Of a stretch of DNA of 64,000 nucleotides, positions 33,741-41,826 are shown in pieces. This stretch comes from Oscillospiraceae bacterium (GTDB taxonomy: Bacteria > Bacillota > Clostridia > Oscillospirales > Ruminococcaceae): the NCBI GenBank assembly GCA_017461565.1, contig JAFTXQ010000013.1, positions 120,161 to 184,160 of the forward strand, in the 5' to 3' direction. Position numbers and translations under genes: made by a program. Numbering within the stretch: the first letter of the stretch is position 1; each line of letters opens with the position of its first letter. The notes beneath the pieces were generated by a model. That model saw only the letters and a program-made list of their open reading frames with translations, was not told the DNA's origin and made no database searches.

Positions 33741-34466
33741 TTGAGCATTTTAGACAGAATAATAAAACTGCTTGGTAATGCGGATCAAAAGCAACTTACC
33801 GACTATTTAGGCTTGAAAAAAACTGCTTTTACAGATTGGAAGAACGGTAAGAGTAATTCGTACCGCAAATACCTGATTGAAATATCAAAATATTTCAACG
33901 TGTCAATAGATTATTTGGTTTATGGCACTGAGCAAAATACTGTGTTAACAGACTCTGAAAAAGAGCTTTTAAACCTTTTCAAAGCCCTTTCTGAAGTAGA
34001 TAAAATCAGAGTTATAGAGAGAGCTGAAACCCTAGTCGAAATCGCTGCTCAGAAAGCTGCCGAAGAATCTGCACAGAACAAGGCTGCTGCTCCAAAACAC
34101 CGCACAATGGAGCTGTTCGATCTTCCTGCCAGCGCAGGAACAGGAGTATATCTGTCCTCAAACTACTCCGCTCCCATATCCGTATTAAGCACACCCGAAT
34201 CCGAACAGGCAGATTATGCAGTGCGGATCAGCGGCGACAGTATGCAGCCCGATTTCTGTGACGGCGATATTGCCCTGGTCGAATCCTGTGAAGAGGTAGA
34301 GGTTGGCGAGATCGGCATCTTCATCCTGGACGGCGAGAGCTTCATCAAAGAGCTCGGCGACGGCTGCCTGATATCCCATAACGCTAAATACAGCGATATT
34401 CAGCTCAGAGAATATGATACCGTTACCTGCCGCGGACGCGTCCTTGGCAAAGCACAGCTTACATAA
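33741..34466 (+). CDS. S24-family (CI/LexA-like) prophage repressor
   Basis: 241 aa with a TTG start and GGAGGAG six bases upstream. An XRE HTH (about residues 12-55, DQKQLTDYLGLKKTAFTDWKNG) is followed by a linker and a LexA-type S24 protease fold. Putative self-cleavage site Ala-Gly in PASAGTG (about 131), catalytic Ser in GDSMQP (about 167), Lys in ESFIKEL (about 203). Cleavage after DNA damage would release repression of the early promoter, so the prophage is probably SOS-inducible. Only phage gene on the + strand. Confidence 0.94.
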   Translation: MSILDRIIKLLGNADQKQLTDYLGLKKTAFTDWKNGKSNSYRKYLIEISKYFNVSIDYLVYGTEQNTVLTDSEKELLNLFKALSEVDKIRVIERAETLVEIAAQKAAEESAQNKAAAPKHRTMELFDLPASAGTGVYLSSNYSAPISVLSTPESEQADYAVRISGDSMQPDFCDGDIALVESCEEVEVGEIGIFILDGESFIKELGDGCLISHNAKYSDIQLREYDTVTCRGRVLGKAQLT

Positions 34467-34514
34467 CTGAGAGCAACTACATTTTTAATGGTATAAAAAA
34501 TTGCACAAAAAACC

Positions 34515-34550
34515 GGCGCTGAACAGTATTTTTCAGCGCCTATTTTTATA
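34515..34550 (+). terminator. Terminator of the repressor gene
   Basis: GGCGCTGAA/TTCAGCGCC stem followed by TATTTTTAT, 50 bases downstream of the repressor stop. Confidence 0.8.
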
Positions 34551-34551
34551 T

Positions 34552-34917
34552 CAACCAACCAGTTGGTTGCAAACTTAAATGTAGTTGGTTGAGTTGGTTG
34601 CTACTATAACCCATTTATGTAATTATTTTCATTTAGCATGTCAGCGGTCACATTTTGCACATTCCGCATTATAAAGCCATTTAAAAGGCTTTTCCTCGTT
34701 TTTTAAAGGTGTTTTTAAAGGTTGACCAAGCTTGCTGTTCCACAACCTTTAAAACACAAAAACGCCCGAAAAGGCTTTGACAACCTTTCGAGCGCTGATC
34801 TCATCAAATTGCATTTGATTACACTTTAAAATCGGCTCTATTAAGCCAATTTCAAGGTTTTTTAAACTTTCTTTCGCTTTTTTTCGGACTTTTTTACTTT
34901 TTATATTCTACTTGTCA
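34552..34917. repeat. Prophage right end: repeat-rich transposase-site region
   Basis: No gene. Four copies of GTTGGTTG/CAACCAAC lie at 34552-34600, partly as a palindrome. Then come many TTTAAA-centred motifs (34679, 34704, 34716, 34748, 34824, 34860). One of them, TTTAAAATCG...ATTAAGCC at 34825-34847, recurs near the left end (3424-3445). The segment ends in TTGTCA at 34917, the inverted match of the left terminus. These are candidate transposase-binding sites. Confidence 0.55.
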
Positions 34918-35118
34918 AATAACATCTGGTTCTGTATATTTTCTAGCTCTGAAAAGGATTTTATTTTTATTAATATAATGAAAATTATTTTCATTTTCAG
35001 CATAAAGCTTAATCAGTCTAATAAGCTTTTCTATTTCATTACCACAAGCTGCTTCTCCAGATTTTAGTTTGTGTTTTATTAGATTAATAAATTCAAAAAC
35101 TGCATTCAAATCACTCAT
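34918..35118 (-). pseudogene. RES-domain protein, N-terminal half (split by prophage)
   Basis: 67 codons to the insertion point. An all-helical N-terminal region (residues 1-50) is followed by KNKILFRARKYTEPDVI, where the RAR motif is the first conserved element of RES NADase domains. The frame then stops at a TGA formed by the phage terminus. The continuation is at 2784-3361. The operon partner upstream is the 62-aa ORF, six bases away. Confidence 0.8.
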
Positions 35119-35124
35119 AGAAAA

Positions 35125-35313
35125 TCACCTGCAATGATTGATAAAATCGATAAAAGCACTGATAGATGATTGAGTAACCAATTCATTAAACAATCTCTCC
35201 TTTTCTTGAGGAGATAGTTTATTTATAGAAATACACGCTTGAATAAATTCATTTTTCGCCTTATCATAATCATTTGTAGGCTCTATGCTTGGTTTAATAA
35301 TAAACTTATCCAT
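35125..35313 (-). CDS. Small protein preceding RES gene (possible antitoxin)
   Basis: 62 aa, acidic, helical (ACISINKLSPQEKERLFNELV). It lies 13 bases after hsdS and six bases before the RES fragment. RES toxins are usually paired with an Xre-type antitoxin; this is not Xre-like, so an antitoxin role is only positional inference. It may alternatively be a restriction-system accessory. Confidence 0.55.
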   Translation of the reverse strand: MDKFIIKPSIEPTNDYDKAKNEFIQACISINKLSPQEKERLFNELVTQSSISAFIDFINHCR

Positions 35314-35326
35314 TTATCCTCCTCTA

Positions 35327-36508
35327 CTATCCAAAGTATTCCTGCATAAGGGATTTTTTCAGTGTTTCGAGCTTTTCAAGACCTTGTTTTGCTTCAAATT
35401 TCAATTTGTCGGTGGCTTCGTCGAAGGCGGCGAATTGGGTTTGTAATTCTATAGACGGAAGAATTATAGGAAATTCCTCTACTTGGTCAAGATTTATCTG
35501 CCGTTTATCAATTCCACCTACACAAACCTTACGAATATAATTCCTATATGCTTCACTGGTGAGTATAGTTATGACATATTCAGGGATAACAGAAGCATTG
35601 AGGCGAACAAGATAAACATGTCCGTTTATATTTGCAGAATTATCCTCCCCAAGATATAGTGCAGCTCTACCAAGACTACTATTCTCTGTATTAATTCTAC
35701 CCGTCTTAGTAATCAAGATATCCTTATAATGCACACTACTTTTACTCATATTGTGATGGGTTGTATCATCAATATAAGCTACATCGTCAAGATCTATTCT
35801 ATTTCTCCATACATTCTGACTACGAATAAATAAAATGCCTTTATCGACATAGTTTTCACTTCCCCCTTTTGGTGTATTGCCGTTTGTTATTAATACTGAT
35901 AATTGTTTTAATGTCTTTACTGGCAAATTCATAGGGTTGGATATAGGATCCCCAAACATCTCGATAAATCGGGATTTGACAAGCTCGTCCAGTTTTTCAA
36001 GCTGCTGCTTGCGTTTGTTTATAAGGTCGGTCACCTGGTCAAGCGTTGCGGCGATTTGTTTTTGTTGATTAAGTGATAATTCTTCGATTTCAACTTTTTT
36101 TAAATAACCTGCCGAAATATTAGGCTGTGCTCCACCAACTCCATCTTGTATAAATTTCTCTTTTTTACTGCATAAGAAATAATATAAGTATTCAGGGATT
36201 ACTCTATCGTTTGGTAGAAATGCTGCACATGCTTGATTTGTCGAAGCATCAAATGGAAGAATGGAACATGCGCCGATGGTTGCTCCGTACATAGCGACTA
36301 AGACTGTGTTACGAGGAAAGATTTTAGCAGAACTATTGATTAATCCATCTTCTGTGATATATTCAATTTCATTTGATATATATTTACCTTTTAAGTCACC
36401 AGTTTTTATCCATGGAATGTCTCCATTTATATAATATTCAGGATTCTTTTTATTTGGTGTTCCGCCAGAACTAATAGAAAACAAATCTCCTAACCTTACC
36501 TTACTCAT
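35327..36508 (-). CDS. hsdS: Type I restriction-modification specificity subunit
   Basis: 393 aa with two target-recognition domains. TRD1 begins VRLGDLFSISSGGTPNKKNPEYY and ends LNQQKQIAATLDQVTDLINKRKQQLEKL; TRD2 runs from LPVKTLKQLSVLITNGNTP to a matching C-terminal helix. The two long conserved helices act as a ruler between half-sites. It overlaps hsdM by eight bases. The target sequence cannot be inferred. Confidence 0.93.
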   Translation of the reverse strand: MSKVRLGDLFSISSGGTPNKKNPEYYINGDIPWIKTGDLKGKYISNEIEYITEDGLINSSAKIFPRNTVLVAMYGATIGACSILPFDASTNQACAAFLPNDRVIPEYLYYFLCSKKEKFIQDGVGGAQPNISAGYLKKVEIEELSLNQQKQIAATLDQVTDLINKRKQQLEKLDELVKSRFIEMFGDPISNPMNLPVKTLKQLSVLITNGNTPKGGSENYVDKGILFIRSQNVWRNRIDLDDVAYIDDTTHHNMSKSSVHYKDILITKTGRINTENSSLGRAALYLGEDNSANINGHVYLVRLNASVIPEYVITILTSEAYRNYIRKVCVGGIDKRQINLDQVEEFPIILPSIELQTQFAAFDEATDKLKFEAKQGLEKLETLKKSLMQEYFG

Positions 36509-37973
36509 TCAACATCCCCTCCAACTCAGCAAGCCCCTCATCAATCTGCATCTGCAACTCTCTGAGGTCTGCCATTATCTCCTGCGTTGAGGGGTACTCA
36601 ACTGGCTTGTACTCTACCTTTTTGTACTTGTTGATGGAAAGGTCGTAGTCATTGCTTACAATCTCATCCTTAGGCACAAGGAAGGACTTGTCCGTGCGCT
36701 GTCTGTCGGCTTCTGCGTCCATATTACGGAAACGTTCGATAATATCGGGGATATCGATCTCCGTAACAGCGGTGCGCTTGTCGTCAAGGCTGAAGCCGTC
36801 CGCCTGCATATCATAGAACCACACATTATCCGTACCGCCGTGACCTGTCTTTGTGAAGATAAGAATACCTGTGGAAACTCCCGCATAGGGCTTGAAAACG
36901 CCGCTGGGCATAGAAATTACTGCTTCAAGGCGGTGATTTTCGATAAGCTCCTTGCGGATAGCCTTGTGAGCCGTAGACGAGCCGAACAGCACTCCATCAG
37001 GAACGATACACGCACAGCGACCGCCCACCTTAAGCATACGCAGAAACAGAGCAAGGAAAAGCAGCTCGGTCTTTTTAGTCTTGCAGACCTTGAGAAGATC
37101 GGGCGAAACTGTATCAGCATCAAGGCTGCCCTTGAACGGCGGATTTGCTAGGATGATGGAATACTTGTTTGTATCTGTGTTCTGATCAGAAAGGCTGTCA
37201 CGGTAGTCGATGTTAGGGTTATCAACGCCGTGGGTCATCATATTCATTGCACCGACACGCAGCATTGTTCTGTCCATATCGTAGCCGTAGAACATAGAGT
37301 TGTTGTAGTGCTCTTTCTTCTCACGATTATACATTATCTCGTTGTGGTATTTCTCTTTGAGATACTCACCTGCTGCTACAAGGAATCCCGATGTACCGCA
37401 GGCAGGGTCGCATATCATATCATCAGGCTTGGGAGCGAGAAGTTCCACCATCATACGGATAATATGACGAGGTGTGCGGAACTGTCCGTTTACGCCAGCC
37501 GTGGAGAGCTTTGCAAGCAGGCTCTCATACACATCGCCCTTTGTATCGGCTTCGATCTGCTTGGACATATCAATGTACAGACCATCCAGAGCGTCAACGA
37601 TCTTGGAAAGCAGCTGCGGAGTGGGTATCTTGAAGATTGCATCGCTCATGTATTTGGAATATGTGCTCTCTTTGTTGCCGTGGAGGTTCTTGATAAAGGG
37701 GAATATCTCCGTCTGCATGAGGTCGTACATCTTCTCCGCAGGCAGATCACGGAACACGGACCACTTGTACTGCTCGTGACCATCAAAGGCACTTTTGTGT
37801 TCCAAGCCGAGCATTACGCTGCTCTTTGCCTTTTTGGTGTCAGCATCGTCCAGATCGTGTATAAACATGAGATATGTCATCTGCTCGACTACATCAAGCG
37901 GATTGGTGATACCTCCCGTCCAGAACATCTCCCATATCGAATCTATTTTATTTTTCAGTTCACCTGTAAGCAT
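36501..37973 (-). CDS. hsdM: Type I restriction-modification methyltransferase subunit
   Basis: 490 aa. N-terminal HsdM helical domain (IWEMFWTGGITNPLDVVEQMTYLMFI), AdoMet motif I DPACGTSGFLVAA (about residue 185) and the N6-adenine catalytic motif ANPPFKG (about 275). Strong RBS CGGAGG before ATG 37973, and a clear promoter upstream. Should be active with HsdS irrespective of hsdR. Ends in the usual C-terminal helix. Confidence 0.95.
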   Translation of the reverse strand: MLTGELKNKIDSIWEMFWTGGITNPLDVVEQMTYLMFIHDLDDADTKKAKSSVMLGLEHKSAFDGHEQYKWSVFRDLPAEKMYDLMQTEIFPFIKNLHGNKESTYSKYMSDAIFKIPTPQLLSKIVDALDGLYIDMSKQIEADTKGDVYESLLAKLSTAGVNGQFRTPRHIIRMMVELLAPKPDDMICDPACGTSGFLVAAGEYLKEKYHNEIMYNREKKEHYNNSMFYGYDMDRTMLRVGAMNMMTHGVDNPNIDYRDSLSDQNTDTNKYSIILANPPFKGSLDADTVSPDLLKVCKTKKTELLFLALFLRMLKVGGRCACIVPDGVLFGSSTAHKAIRKELIENHRLEAVISMPSGVFKPYAGVSTGILIFTKTGHGGTDNVWFYDMQADGFSLDDKRTAVTEIDIPDIIERFRNMDAEADRQRTDKSFLVPKDEIVSNDYDLSINKYKKVEYKPVEYPSTQEIMADLRELQMQIDEGLAELEGMLNE

Positions 37974-38005
37974 AGTTTACCTCCGAATATAATTATTCAT
38001 AGTAG

Positions 38006-38034
38006 ATTATAACATATTTCTCGTGTTATTTCAA
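38006..38034 (-). promoter_or_regulatory. Promoter of the hsdMS operon
   Basis: TTGAAA (38034-38029), 17-bp spacer, TATAAT preceded by TGT (38011-38006) on the minus strand, about 30 bases upstream of hsdM. Confidence 0.82.
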
Positions 38035-38123
38035 TAAAACTATGGGACAATTTACAAAAAATAATAGCAGAGCCGCAAGATATTGACTACAGAAAAAGTT
38101 GTCAAGACAAAACAGCGAAATAT

Positions 38124-38166
38124 GACAAGATCGGTATCGTCTACCATTGACGATACCGATCTTGTC
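38124..38166. terminator. 18-bp perfect inverted repeat between two operons
   Basis: Arms 38124-38141 and 38149-38166 are exact inverse complements with a 7-base loop; there are no U-rich tails of note. It is downstream of the Sel1-repeat gene and upstream of the hsdM promoter. It may be a terminator, an operator or an element relic. Confidence 0.5.
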
Positions 38167-38192
38167 TATATTCAGCTAGAGTTTTTCAAGAA

Positions 38193-40481
38193 TCATTTTC
38201 TACCAATTATCATATCCATCATCTCACCAAATTCTTTATTCTTAAAGTCATTAGCGATGTTGTTTTTGTTCAGATTAAAAATACCATGTAATGCAATTCC
38301 AATAATACTACGATTGGTATTCGATAGCTCATCATATCGAACAAAATCATTTCCACCAATAGTTAAACCTTGTGTTGTAAACAGATAACCAGAACTTCCA
38401 TCACATTTTCGTGAAGTATCCACAAATGCTAAAAAACTACCTGTGGAATTAGCACCGACCTTTGACATTATCCTGTCGATTTTTTCTTTTCCAGTATATG
38501 TATCAACATAAAAATACACTTGATGTGAGGTGTTCTTTACAGCAGTTCGGAGTTTATCACATAAAACTATCTCTATCAAGTCTTTGTCTTTGTAAATTGG
38601 CGGATATGTACCATTTTCCTTATTGTATGCCTCTATATATAGTTTAAGAAAAACTGCGGCTCTTACAGAATCTCTTGTACCCATATAACCTTCGTTCCAT
38701 ATCTTGGCTAAATATTTGTTTGAATCACAAATTTTTTCGTAGCTTCTGTGAAAGCAATCATATGCCAAAGCACGATTGGCGACAATGCCATTACCGTAAT
38801 AGTTACACAAACCTAGATAATACAGAATTTCACTGTATTCATAAGTTTTGTTTTCACCCTTATCATCGAATCCTTTTTTGGCTGTTGTAAAATAATGAAT
38901 TGCTTCATAATAATCTTCGCCTGTGCCTATGCCTTCATAATAGCATTTTCCTAACTCCAACTTGAATTCAAAGTTATCTGGATATAGAGACACTGCTTTT
39001 TGTAAGGTGTTAAATCGTTCAGTTTGATATTCTTTTTTGGTATAGCTATTTAGATGACTGATTAGCATTGAATAGAAAGATTCACGCCCAATTACCGCAT
39101 ATTCATCTTTAATTAATTCTCTATATGTACCCAAAACAAATTCAAGGGTTTCTACCACTGGATTATCTATTATTAATCGATTTGCGTAAAGAGCCCTTGC
39201 AAAGGGATACCCTTTACTTGCCGCAGATTTCAAATATGTGTTAATGTTATCGTGATATCTACAACCGTATTCCGCTTCCGCAAAAACCATTCCATTGTCT
39301 GCCGCCATTTTCATGAAATAGCCCGCTTTATTATCGTCCTCAACAATATAAAAAGAGCCTAAATAGTATTGTGACAACACATCGCCAGCATACGCATCTT
39401 CTTCTATCTGCTGTAGCAATTCAGGACGACTATTACGATAAAACATAGCGCTGCATATTTTATGTCCGCTTTCAGCACCTTCTTGTATTACTTTAACTCT
39501 TTGCTCAATTTGATCAGCATGATGATATAGCAGAGATAACATAAATTTTGCATCACCAACACCAAGTTCAGACAGCTCTAAAAGATATGGTATAGCTTCC
39601 GAAATCTCATAATCAAAGAACAAATGCCTGGTTGTTTCAAGCAGCTTATCCACTCTATCGGATTCACGATATATTGCACACAACTCTACCGCCAAAGATG
39701 TTGTTATATCAACCAACTTGACTTTCTCTTTTAGGCAAATGCCGCATACTGTAATATCACTTGGATATACATAATTGTTGTATTCATTTATAGCTGCAAG
39801 CATAGGAGTTTTACCTGCGGAGATAAAGCGTTTTTGTTTTTGTGAAAGTTCACTAACTGAATCTGACAACGCTTTTACCATATCATATCTTTCGACGGGT
39901 AAATCTCTGATACCTAGCTGTCGCAAAGCTGTACCTATATATAACAAATCTTCTTCATCGTATAGTGATTTGGTTATTTTTGCGAAGTTGAGTATAATGA
40001 ATGTAGCTTGTTCTACAGGTTGCTTTAGTTCAGCACGCTCACATCTTTCATCAATGGTATCTATAAAACTTTTCAGCTTATCACGGTGGTTTAAATCTCT
40101 GATTTTTGCAGAGTTCATAGCAACAGTTGCTTGTAATACTTTAATTGTATCCTTGTTTTCAACCACCTGTCTAGCAAGTGCTGTATGCCGTTGACTCGAT
40201 ATAATGTCATCTTTAAGCATTCTATCAACAACTTGAGATAAATAAGTTAACGCTTCGTTTTGTATTTCTTCTATATGAAATTGTTGCCTTTGATTAGATG
40301 ATGTTATGTTGCCGATTATTCTCTGAAAAACATTTAAATCATTAAGGTCTTGATTTTTATTCTTGGCATTATCGATGCAGTTTTTGAATGCAAATAATGT
40401 AATATCGAAATCATCAGGATTATTTGAGAAATATTCTACACCTGCTGCAATTATTTCTGCACCGAACACTTCATTTGACAT
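38193..40481 (-). CDS. Sel1/TPR-repeat protein paired with patatin phospholipase
   Basis: 762 aa, soluble. The N-terminal 200 residues are helical. A CGICLKEK tract (about 250) precedes an array of Sel1-like repeats (about 290-640), including GDAKFMLSLLYH, GDVLSQYYLGSFY, GMVFAEAEYGCRY and YYLGLCNYYGNG. A C-terminal domain of about 120 residues (HQVYFYVDTYTGKEK, LAFVDTSRKCDGSSGYLFTT) follows; I do not recognise it. RBS CGGAGG; 14 bases after the phospholipase stop, same operon. Possibly a sensor or scaffold for the lipase. Confidence 0.78.
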   Translation of the reverse strand: MSNEVFGAEIIAAGVEYFSNNPDDFDITLFAFKNCIDNAKNKNQDLNDLNVFQRIIGNITSSNQRQQFHIEEIQNEALTYLSQVVDRMLKDDIISSQRHTALARQVVENKDTIKVLQATVAMNSAKIRDLNHRDKLKSFIDTIDERCERAELKQPVEQATFIILNFAKITKSLYDEEDLLYIGTALRQLGIRDLPVERYDMVKALSDSVSELSQKQKRFISAGKTPMLAAINEYNNYVYPSDITVCGICLKEKVKLVDITTSLAVELCAIYRESDRVDKLLETTRHLFFDYEISEAIPYLLELSELGVGDAKFMLSLLYHHADQIEQRVKVIQEGAESGHKICSAMFYRNSRPELLQQIEEDAYAGDVLSQYYLGSFYIVEDDNKAGYFMKMAADNGMVFAEAEYGCRYHDNINTYLKSAASKGYPFARALYANRLIIDNPVVETLEFVLGTYRELIKDEYAVIGRESFYSMLISHLNSYTKKEYQTERFNTLQKAVSLYPDNFEFKLELGKCYYEGIGTGEDYYEAIHYFTTAKKGFDDKGENKTYEYSEILYYLGLCNYYGNGIVANRALAYDCFHRSYEKICDSNKYLAKIWNEGYMGTRDSVRAAVFLKLYIEAYNKENGTYPPIYKDKDLIEIVLCDKLRTAVKNTSHQVYFYVDTYTGKEKIDRIMSKVGANSTGSFLAFVDTSRKCDGSSGYLFTTQGLTIGGNDFVRYDELSNTNRSIIGIALHGIFNLNKNNIANDFKNKEFGEMMDMIIGRK

Positions 40482-40495
40482 TTTTATTTCCTCCG

Positions 40496-41626
40496 TTAGT
40501 CATCTAACATTGATGTGATATATTTTAAAAATTGCATATTACCGTCAGATAATTTGTGATTTGCTACCGCTTTTTTATCGCCCTCAAGATATGCAATACA
40601 TTCATCAAACTCTTGCTGTGATTTACGCTTTTCTGATAACAAATTACGATAAAAGCTGTTTTGCTCTACCACAGGAGTCATATCTCTAATACCACACTCA
40701 TACAGCATTTGTGATTGTTCATGTGTAAATGTAAGAGTTTTGCCTTGTATAGAGGGGAAAATCTCGATAAATTGTGCGTCAGGATATTTCTCGTCCCTGT
40801 TTTTTATGTATGCCTTTTTACTGCAATGCACAACAAGAAAATGCCTATATCCTTCATCGTATAATGGTTTAATCGGAGAATTATCTACTATACCGCCATC
40901 TCTTAATCTCTCTCCATTGATTTGCTGACTTTCAAAAGCTGCCGGTAATGCAGCAGAAGCTAATAAAGCCGTCAATATTTCCTTGTTGGATTTTCCGTTG
41001 AGCTTAATGTATCTCACTTGATCGGAAGAAGTAGCGTCACAGAAGTCCATTTTATCTGCGAAAAATGTCATCAATGCTTTTTTGTCATATTGTGTAGCTG
41101 TTACATATATAGGCATACGACAATATCTTATTTTATCCAAGTTAATATTATTAGCTTCATTCTCAATAAGTTCAGATATTCTATGGCTTACATAGAAATG
41201 AGTATCAAGGAACCTTTCAATTTCTGAAATCCGTTCAGATGAACCATTAAAGTGAGCGTTATATATTTGTGTTGCAAAAATAGCTGTACGTAAAGCAACA
41301 CTTTTAAGGCAGCAAACAAATGCAACCAAAGACTTACCGAATAGTTCGGCAAATTTCTTAGTATTTTCAACAGCAAGTCCGAAATCTTTTTGCTTAATAT
41401 CATTGTTTACCTGTTCAAGCCATATATCTCTTGCTACATCGAAATCTCCGTTGGCAAATAGCACCGCATTCAAAGCTCCGACAGAAGTTCCAGATATAGC
41501 AGTGATTCTGTTAATGAAATCAGTATCTTTAAGCATAGCTTCCCAAACGCCAATTTGATATGCTCCTTTACCTCCGCCACCATCAAGTACGAGCGCAATT
41601 CCCTTATCGTTATTTCCAAAATCCAT
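40496..41626 (-). CDS. Patatin-like phospholipase
   Basis: 376 aa from ATG 41626 (AGGTGG upstream). It contains the complete patatin signature: oxyanion loop DGGGGKGAYQ (about residues 15-24), nucleophile serine in GTSVGALN (about 45), and the catalytic aspartate in DGGIVDNSP (about 244). No signal peptide, so it acts in the cytosol on inner-leaflet lipids. Patatins are effectors in several abortive-infection systems (e.g. CapV in CBASS). No CD-NTase is nearby; the partner is the Sel1-repeat protein. Confidence 0.9.
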   Translation of the reverse strand: MDFGNNDKGIALVLDGGGGKGAYQIGVWEAMLKDTDFINRITAISGTSVGALNAVLFANGDFDVARDIWLEQVNNDIKQKDFGLAVENTKKFAELFGKSLVAFVCCLKSVALRTAIFATQIYNAHFNGSSERISEIERFLDTHFYVSHRISELIENEANNINLDKIRYCRMPIYVTATQYDKKALMTFFADKMDFCDATSSDQVRYIKLNGKSNKEILTALLASAALPAAFESQQINGERLRDGGIVDNSPIKPLYDEGYRHFLVVHCSKKAYIKNRDEKYPDAQFIEIFPSIQGKTLTFTHEQSQMLYECGIRDMTPVVEQNSFYRNLLSEKRKSQQEFDECIAYLEGDKKAVANHKLSDGNMQFLKYITSMLDD

Positions 41627-41664
41627 TATTACACCACCTAATTCGCTATATTTATATAACACAA

Positions 41665-41693
41665 ATTATATCACATATCAACATATTTTGCAA
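41665..41693 (-). promoter_or_regulatory. Promoter of the patatin-Sel1 operon
   Basis: TTGCAA (41693-41688), 17-bp spacer, TATAAT (41670-41665), 39 bases upstream of the start. Confidence 0.75.
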
Positions 41694-41784
41694 TCCTGCT
41701 CCTTTGCATTTGTGCATTATCACCATCGCATTGATTTTCAATGATATATTATTCGAAATAAGTAGGTTTTCAACAAAAGATCAC

Positions 41785-41821
41785 AAAAAACAAATCAGTG
41801 TCATATATTAGACACTGATTT
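41785..41821 (-). terminator. Terminator of the amidoligase-recombinase operon
   Basis: AAATCAGTGTC/GACACTGATTT stem followed by GTTTTTTG, directly after the recombinase stop. Confidence 0.82.
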
Positions 41822-41826
41822 AATTT

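Larger units (their letters stand above)
3362..34917 (-). mobile_element. Mu-type transposable prophage (about 31.6 kb)
   Basis: Termini are 5'-TGACACCC at 3362 and its inverted counterpart ...TGTCA ending at 34917, matching the 5'-TG ends used by Mu-family transposases. Flanks are AATTT (3357-3361) and AATAA (34918-34922), a 5-bp target duplication with three matching bases. Inside are a DDE transposase, MuB ATPase, GemA, a Mor/C activator and a DUF3486 protein (all Mu-family hallmarks), with siphophage-type head and tail genes. All genes except the repressor read right to left. The set of genes looks complete and no frameshift was noticed, so the prophage could be active. Confidence 0.9.

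Noticed and set aside
37230-38012. 260-codon open frame on the + strand
   Set aside because: Antisense shadow of hsdM, running through its catalytic motifs and promoter.
40496-41626. CBASS CapV effector
   Set aside because: The patatin signature fits, but no CD-NTase or other CBASS gene is adjacent, so only the enzyme family is called.
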